Made by a program: the position numbers and the translations under genes | Shown here: positions 59,937 through 64,000 of the stretch, piece by piece | How positions within the stretch are numbered: the stretch's first letter is position 1 | How the letters are laid out: each line of letters begins with the position of its first letter | From: Sphingobacterium composti | GTDB lineage: Bacteria > Bacteroidota > Bacteroidia > Sphingobacteriales > Sphingobacteriaceae | DNA length: 64,000 nt | NCBI RefSeq assembly: GCF_009829075.1 | Contig: NZ_WUQZ01000005.1 | Span: forward strand, 62,001-126,000 | Reading direction: 5' to 3' | The notes under the pieces: model-generated | Told to the model about the DNA's origin: nothing | Database searches by the model: none | Seen by the model: the letters and a program-made list of their open reading frames with translations, nothing else

Positions 59937-61499
59937 TTAATTTTCCAATACTGTGATTTCTTTATTTGCAAAATGAACTTTTCCATACATATCTGTGGCT
60001 CTAATGTGCACATTATGTTTTCCAGCATTTAGTTTTGGTAGTTTGATTGACCACAAATGATTAGAAATCATAGGATCACGTGGTCTTATCCCTTTGACAT
60101 AATCATTTGCTAAATCAAAGTTTAAGACTTCTTGAACAAATGAAGGGTCCAATGTTTCTGAATAAACCATCGGTTTCCATTTGCCATTTCCAATTTTGTA
60201 TTCTACCTTATCTTTGGAGCTGCCCATGAAAAAATTAGCATAAATGGTATACTTACGTGCGTATTTGGTATTAATAATAGAAGGACCAGATAGATTGATC
60301 TGATAAGAAGGATCAGCACCAGCTACTTTGTAATCAAAAGAATAGGTGTTTCCTTTAACGTTTAATATTGCGTAGCCTTTAGGTGTGCCATCGCGCATAC
60401 TTGCATTCGGAATTCCATTGGCTTTGATATGTCCAGAATACCAATCACCACATGTGGTACCTACATTGAATTCGTGGTGAGGTTTATCTCTCTTCCAGCC
60501 CTGCTCCTTCCCATAAAACAATTGTTCTTGGTAATGCGTATGTGCAGCCATAGAAACTGTATTCGGATATTCAGCCAATAAATCAAATAGTCGCTGTCTG
60601 TCTTCTTCTCTGAAGTTCACGTTTCTTTGAATAAGTGGAATATGATAAGCCAATACGATCAGTTTATCCTTAGGCACAAATTTTAGATTATTTTCAATAA
60701 AATCTAATTGCGATTTTCTAAATCCCCCAATATATTTATATCGCTCAGTGACATATGGGTAATAGATATTATCTAATACTATAAAATGTGCATTACCATA
60801 ATTGAAAGCATAATTATTAGGGCCAAAATGACTCTCAAAAGTTTCGTCAGATAAGGAATCTACTTCGACATCGTAATCCATATCATGATTACCCATCACA
60901 TTAAACCAGGTCAAGCCCGCATCTGCGACAGCATCTAAATAGGGCTGATGTAATGTCAAATTATCACCAGCTATATCACCTAGGCTTATACCAAATTGAT
61001 ATTCATCAGTTACTTTTAAATCTTTAATTATATCCTTATGAAAGAAATCTATCTCTTCTAAACTATACGGTTGAGGATCTCCAAATACGAAAGCTTTGAA
61101 GTTTTCTTTGTCTTTTTGAAAATAAAGTGGAAAGTCTACGGATTTAGGCAATTCGCCAGTAGGTTTTACGCCTCCATATTTCAAGGTAGGCGATCCATTA
61201 GGCTTGTGAACATAATAAAACTGAGGCAAGTTTTTTTCATTCACAGGGTATATATAATCAGATGGCTTGATAACGAATATTATATTATCATTACCCACAG
61301 GCAATGTATATTCACCCTTACCATTTGTCTGTACGACTTCAATTCCATTACTTACAGAGACATTTGGGATTCCTTTTTCATTGCGATCCTTCTTACCATT
61401 TTGATTAAGATCATCGTAAACGACACCTTTAACTTTATTTTGTGAAAATGCCGTATGGCCATAGCAAATCAGTGATAATATAAAAAATAAGTGTTTCAT
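59937..61499 (-). CDS. Secreted calcineurin-like phosphoesterase with N-terminal SdrD-like domain
   Basis: 520 residues with a signal peptide (FFILSLICYGHTAFSQ). Residues 22-90 hold a B-repeat/SdrD-like Ca-binding fold (GVVYDDLNQNGKKDRNEKGI). The metallophosphoesterase core follows: FVFGDPQPYS, SLGDIAGDN, VMGNHDMDY, LAYHIPL and MAAHTHYQE, the five metal motifs in order. A C-terminal beta domain closes the protein. Such proteins often accompany glycan-utilisation loci and may remove phosphate from glycans or teichoic acid. It is downstream of the truncated GH43 gene on the same strand, so it belongs to the same PUL remnant. Confidence 0.88.
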   Translation of the reverse strand: MKHLFFILSLICYGHTAFSQNKVKGVVYDDLNQNGKKDRNEKGIPNVSVSNGIEVVQTNGKGEYTLPVGNDNIIFVIKPSDYIYPVNEKNLPQFYYVHKPNGSPTLKYGGVKPTGELPKSVDFPLYFQKDKENFKAFVFGDPQPYSLEEIDFFHKDIIKDLKVTDEYQFGISLGDIAGDNLTLHQPYLDAVADAGLTWFNVMGNHDMDYDVEVDSLSDETFESHFGPNNYAFNYGNAHFIVLDNIYYPYVTERYKYIGGFRKSQLDFIENNLKFVPKDKLIVLAYHIPLIQRNVNFREEDRQRLFDLLAEYPNTVSMAAHTHYQEQLFYGKEQGWKRDKPHHEFNVGTTCGDWYSGHIKANGIPNASMRDGTPKGYAILNVKGNTYSFDYKVAGADPSYQINLSGPSIINTKYARKYTIYANFFMGSSKDKVEYKIGNGKWKPMVYSETLDPSFVQEVLNFDLANDYVKGIRPRDPMISNHLWSIKLPKLNAGKHNVHIRATDMYGKVHFANKEITVLEN

Positions 61500-61574
61500 A
61501 GATTGATGTTGACATTTAAAGAGGGATTAAAATGTGCATAAAATCCCTATCGTTCAGGTAAATATTTAGTTTGT

Positions 61575-62455
61575 TTATTTATGTAATGTAGGACCATGAA
61601 TGATCAATCTTCCATTTTTCGTAATTTCTAATTCATCAATAAAGACCATTCTTTTATGACCAGTCTTAGTAGTTCGACCGTGATATACGCAATAAATTTT
61701 TCCATTATCCAACAACAAACTATTGTGTCCAGTTCCAGTTACACCGCCATCTTTTTGCAGAATAGGATTTGTAACAGATTTTTTGAAAGGACCTAAAGGA
61801 CTTTTGGAAGTTGCATAACCAATAGCGTAGTTTTCTCCATCAAAATTATTAGAAGAATACATCATATAGTAAAGATCATTATGCTTAAATATATAAGACC
61901 CTTCTGTCCATCTTCGCCCAACTTCTTTGGAAGTAACCGAACGGCTTTCCCACTCATGTTCATTCATTTTTGTGGGAGGAGTAAATAAAACTTTAGGTTC
62001 ACCTATGACGCCAGAAAAATCAGGCTTTAATTCTACGACATATATCCAACTTTCTTCTACCTCATTAAAATAATTCTTCCATTTTGCCCATTCTGATATT
62101 TCACTTTCGACAGGATGCTTGTAACAACATCTCGAATAGTACATATAAACTTTTCCATTATCCCAAAATACATTGGCATCTATAATAGGATAGTCTGGAT
62201 TAAAAATTGGCTTATCATACATATCTATAAATGGACCAAGTGGGTTATCTGCGACCGCAACGCCAATTTTAAAGTTTTCTAATTCATTCGAAGGATTATA
62301 TTTCCATTGCGCACTATAGAACATGTAAAACTTGCCGTCTCTTTCATAAACTTCAGTAGCCCAAAATGCACTAATTCCCCAAGCATTCTTTTGTGTTGCA
62401 TCATATACTACCCCTTCTCGTTTCCAATCTTTCAGATTGTCTGAAGAAAATTGAC
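61575..62455 (-). pseudogene. Truncated glycoside hydrolase family 43 gene
   Basis: The frame reads FSSDNLKDWKREGVVYDATQ, then AWGISAFWATEVYERDGKFY and YSAQWKYNP, then AVADNPLGPFIDMYDKP, and ends at 61575. This is the C-terminal two thirds of a GH43 five-bladed propeller (arabinanase/xylosidase group); IDANVFWDNGKVYMYYS and KEVGRRWTEGSYIFKH hold the second and third acids. The first ~50-80 residues, including the nucleophile-side Asp, are missing: upstream the sequence switches at about 62440-62455 into the start of a susC gene. An ATG at 62324 could give a short product, but without the first blade it would not be active. Confidence 0.75.
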
Positions 62456-62641
62456 AGCATCTAATACCTCTTTTAGTGACTTATTTTTCACCGAAAGAGT
62501 AAAAGTCTGAGCTGAAGTTTCTGCCTTACCTTGTAACATAAATAACAGTAGAAAGACAATAGTTATTTTCATGGGTATCAATAATTCTTTTACTTCTATA
62601 GGAACATACATTCCAATAGAAAATAATTTCATTTTTTTCAT
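62432..62641 (-). pseudogene. susC: 5' fragment of a SusC/RagA TonB-dependent receptor gene
   Basis: 69 codons from the ATG at 62641. A SusC-type leader (MKITIVFLLLFMLQGKAETSAQ) followed by the start of the STN domain (TFTLSVKNKSLKEVLDAV), the exact opening of sigma/FecR-controlled SusC proteins. After about 63 codons the sequence changes to the GH43 coding frame and the susC frame meets a stop. The rest of susC and probably susD and other genes were deleted. Upstream lie its structured leader and fecR, as expected. Confidence 0.7.
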
Positions 62642-62685
62642 TAAGTTTGTTTTGTTTGGATGTTTACACTTGGTTTAATTTACAT

Positions 62686-62737
62686 TCTGCTTTTGGCAGA
62701 GTCCGAACATTAGGGGGAGGTGTTGGTCGCACTTCCC
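62686..62737 (-). ncRNA. Structured 5' leader of the susC fragment
   Basis: On the minus strand, the leader between fecR and susC holds two hairpins: GGGAAGTG/CACCTCCC (62715-62722 with 62730-62737, one A-C mismatch) with loop CGACCAA, and TCTGC/GCAGA (62686-62700) with loop CAAAA. Between them lie TAATGTTCGGAC. I recall similar leaders before susC genes in Sphingobacteriaceae, which suggests an RNA regulatory element or sRNA target; the function is not known to me. Confidence 0.5.
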
Positions 62738-62803
62738 TATCTTTTTAATGTAAATAATTGGTTTGTGCTTGTTATTTCATAGTTTCATATTTTAAATTTA
62801 TAA

Positions 62804-64000
62804 TTAGTATATAATAAGTTTTCTATTTTCTAATTTATAATTGATACCTAGTTCTGTGAAGTAAGAAAGAACTGTCTTTAACGAAACATTTCTATTCATT
62901 TCACCAGAAAATTTTGTATCAGGAATTTTCCCATTCGCATATACTACATCTATATTATACCATCTTGAAAACTGCCTTGCCACTACATCAAATGGAGATT
63001 TATTAAAATGAAATTGTCCCTTTCTCCAAGCGGTATGTTCTAGTACATCTACTTGCAAAGTTTTCAATGATCTATTGTTGTGAATAGCAGCATTGCCTGG
63101 GGACAAAATGACAGATTCATTGTATGGATTGGTTACACGAAGTGAGCCATTCACTAAGGTCGTAACCATAATATTTTCGTTATCATAGGCATTAATATTA
63201 AATTCGGTACCCAATACCTCTGCTGACTGTTTATTGTAAGTCACTATAAATGGTTTATTTTTATTATGGGCTACTTGGAAATAAGCTTCACCAGATAACT
63301 TGACTCTTCTTTCTTTGCTGTGTAGAAAATTCATTGGATATTCAATGCTTGATGCAGAATTAAGATCGATGATAGATCCGTCCGGAAGCTTTACAGAATA
63401 TGTCTCTCCACGAGCTGTAGTTAATATATTTAAACTTGTATCATACGTAGAGGAGTGATCTACATTTTCGTGGATTTCATATAGAAGTTGTCCTTCTAAA
63501 GTTTTACTTATTGATATGCCATTCTCATGAAGAATTTTCCCTTCTACTGTTTCTCCTAAATGTATTTTCTTACCAGATGGGAGCGTCAATGTAGCACCTA
63601 CTTTTGCTGCTTGAATATCTTGGTTATTAACTGCTATTGTTTCAGTATTAATATTTATCTCTCTTTTAATATAAATCCATATGAATGAGCTAACTACTAA
63701 TAATATAGCGAAACTAATACTTGCGGTAGTTAGATTCAAATTTCTAAATATTGTACTCCACCATTGAACTAAGGTTTGCTTGTTGGAGTCTGTTTCCTTA
63801 GATAGAAGTTGGTGAATAGCAATATTTTTCTGCACATTTTCCAAAGCCTTGTCTTCGTCAAAATATTCTGAAATATGAATGTCCTTTCGAATATTATCCA
63901 TATTAGTGAGTTTCCGAAATAATTCAATATTTCGAATATCTTCATCCAGCCATTTATTGAGCTTATCTTGTTCAGCACGTGACAATGTACCCGCTAGATA
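62804..64000 (-). CDS. FecR-family anti-sigma regulator (N-terminus outside the window)
   Basis: The frame runs to the window edge at 64000; the N-terminal sequence YLAGTLSRAEQDKLNKWLDE is mid-domain, so the start is beyond. A cytoplasmic anti-sigma part (residues before the helix at about SISFAILLVVSSFIWIYIK), one membrane span, then the periplasmic FecR domain (TTARGETYSVKLPDGSIIDLNSASSIEYP) and DUF4974-like C-terminal part (LENRKLIIY). It senses the SusC transporter's state and frees its sigma factor, which must lie just outside the window. Upstream of the susC fragment. Confidence 0.92.
   Translation of the reverse strand, partial: YLAGTLSRAEQDKLNKWLDEDIRNIELFRKLTNMDNIRKDIHISEYFDEDKALENVQKNIAIHQLLSKETDSNKQTLVQWWSTIFRNLNLTTASISFAILLVVSSFIWIYIKREININTETIAVNNQDIQAAKVGATLTLPSGKKIHLGETVEGKILHENGISISKTLEGQLLYEIHENVDHSSTYDTSLNILTTARGETYSVKLPDGSIIDLNSASSIEYPMNFLHSKERRVKLSGEAYFQVAHNKNKPFIVTYNKQSAEVLGTEFNINAYDNENIMVTTLVNGSLRVTNPYNESVILSPGNAAIHNNRSLKTLQVDVLEHTAWRKGQFHFNKSPFDVVARQFSRWYNIDVVYANGKIPDTKFSGEMNRNVSLKTVLSYFTELGINYKLENRKLIIY

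Noticed and set aside
62432..62641. Independent small exported protein
   Set aside because: The sequence is the exact opening of SusC proteins with the start of the STN domain, so it is a fragment.

Overview
The window is an AT-rich stretch of a Bacteroidota chromosome, most probably of the order Sphingobacteriales (family Sphingobacteriaceae likely; genus not decidable from this sequence alone). The signs are several start regions with the Bacteroidota -7 element TAnnTTTG, a FecR/SusC/GH43 polysaccharide-utilisation remnant, the menaquinone-futalosine enzymes MqnE and MqnA, and Bacteroidota-only families such as DUF5606, DUF3810 and the sigma/barrel pair. Most of the window is ordinary chromosome; no rRNA, tRNA, CRISPR or prophage was recognised.

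Layout. 1-2.2 kb: end of a LuxR-type regulator and two small unknowns. 2.2-8.9 kb: aminotransferase plus tyrA, an MsbA-like ABC exporter, and mqnE - histidine phosphatase - mqnA. 8.9-13.7 kb: a minus-strand block with an LCIB-type carbonic anhydrase, a bestrophin, a frameshifted 23S-IVP-like gene and a Na+/H+ antiporter, with related AT-rich repeats in its gaps. 13.7-16.7 kb: methyltransferase, SDR, and a usp / orphan / AraC-HTH operon. 16.9-18.9 kb: sigma factor and a membrane-anchored beta-barrel protein. 19-23.3 kb: HAD phosphatase, proline dehydrogenase, aroB, ThuA and Nudix. 23.3-28.2 kb: possible small RNA, KatE catalase, lipocalin and a Gfo/Idh/MocA oxidoreductase. 28.2-29.1 kb: an IS66 scar cutting a TPR-like gene. 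29.3-38.3 kb: cation exporter, ACC-deaminase-like enzyme, gdhA, sirtuin, an ATP-cone/Mrr nuclease, trpS and a deoxynucleoside kinase. 38.4-45.3 kb: cyclophilin, smc and an M13 peptidase. 45.3-55.4 kb: an MpaB-type locus, radC, a cyclophilin, pyrE, Nudix, and an HDAC - nucleoid protein - DUF3810 run. 55.4-64 kb: a Ycf48-like protein, a Cys/His-rich unknown, pepF, a phosphoesterase, and a PUL remnant (GH43 fragment, susC start, FecR).

The most interesting locus is 9.4-13.3 kb. A carbonic anhydrase of the LCIB type sits beside a bestrophin channel and a CPA1 antiporter. In green algae LCIB and bestrophin-like bicarbonate channels belong to the same carbon-concentrating machinery, so this looks like a bacterial CO2/bicarbonate handling unit; the functional link is inference. 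Second-tier items are an ATP-cone/Mrr nuclease fusion, a histidine phosphatase inside the futalosine operon, a class II deacetylase next to a nucleoid-associated protein, and a structured susC leader.

Four genes (11.3-11.7, 36.1-36.5, 46.3-47.5 and 56.7-57.7 kb) are each broken by what looks like loss of one T in coding sense. The shared pattern suggests under-called homopolymers in the assembly as much as real pseudogenes. Two further breaks are structural: the IS66 scar, and a fusion of a susC 5' end to a GH43 3' part that marks a deletion (or misjoin) inside a polysaccharide-utilisation locus.
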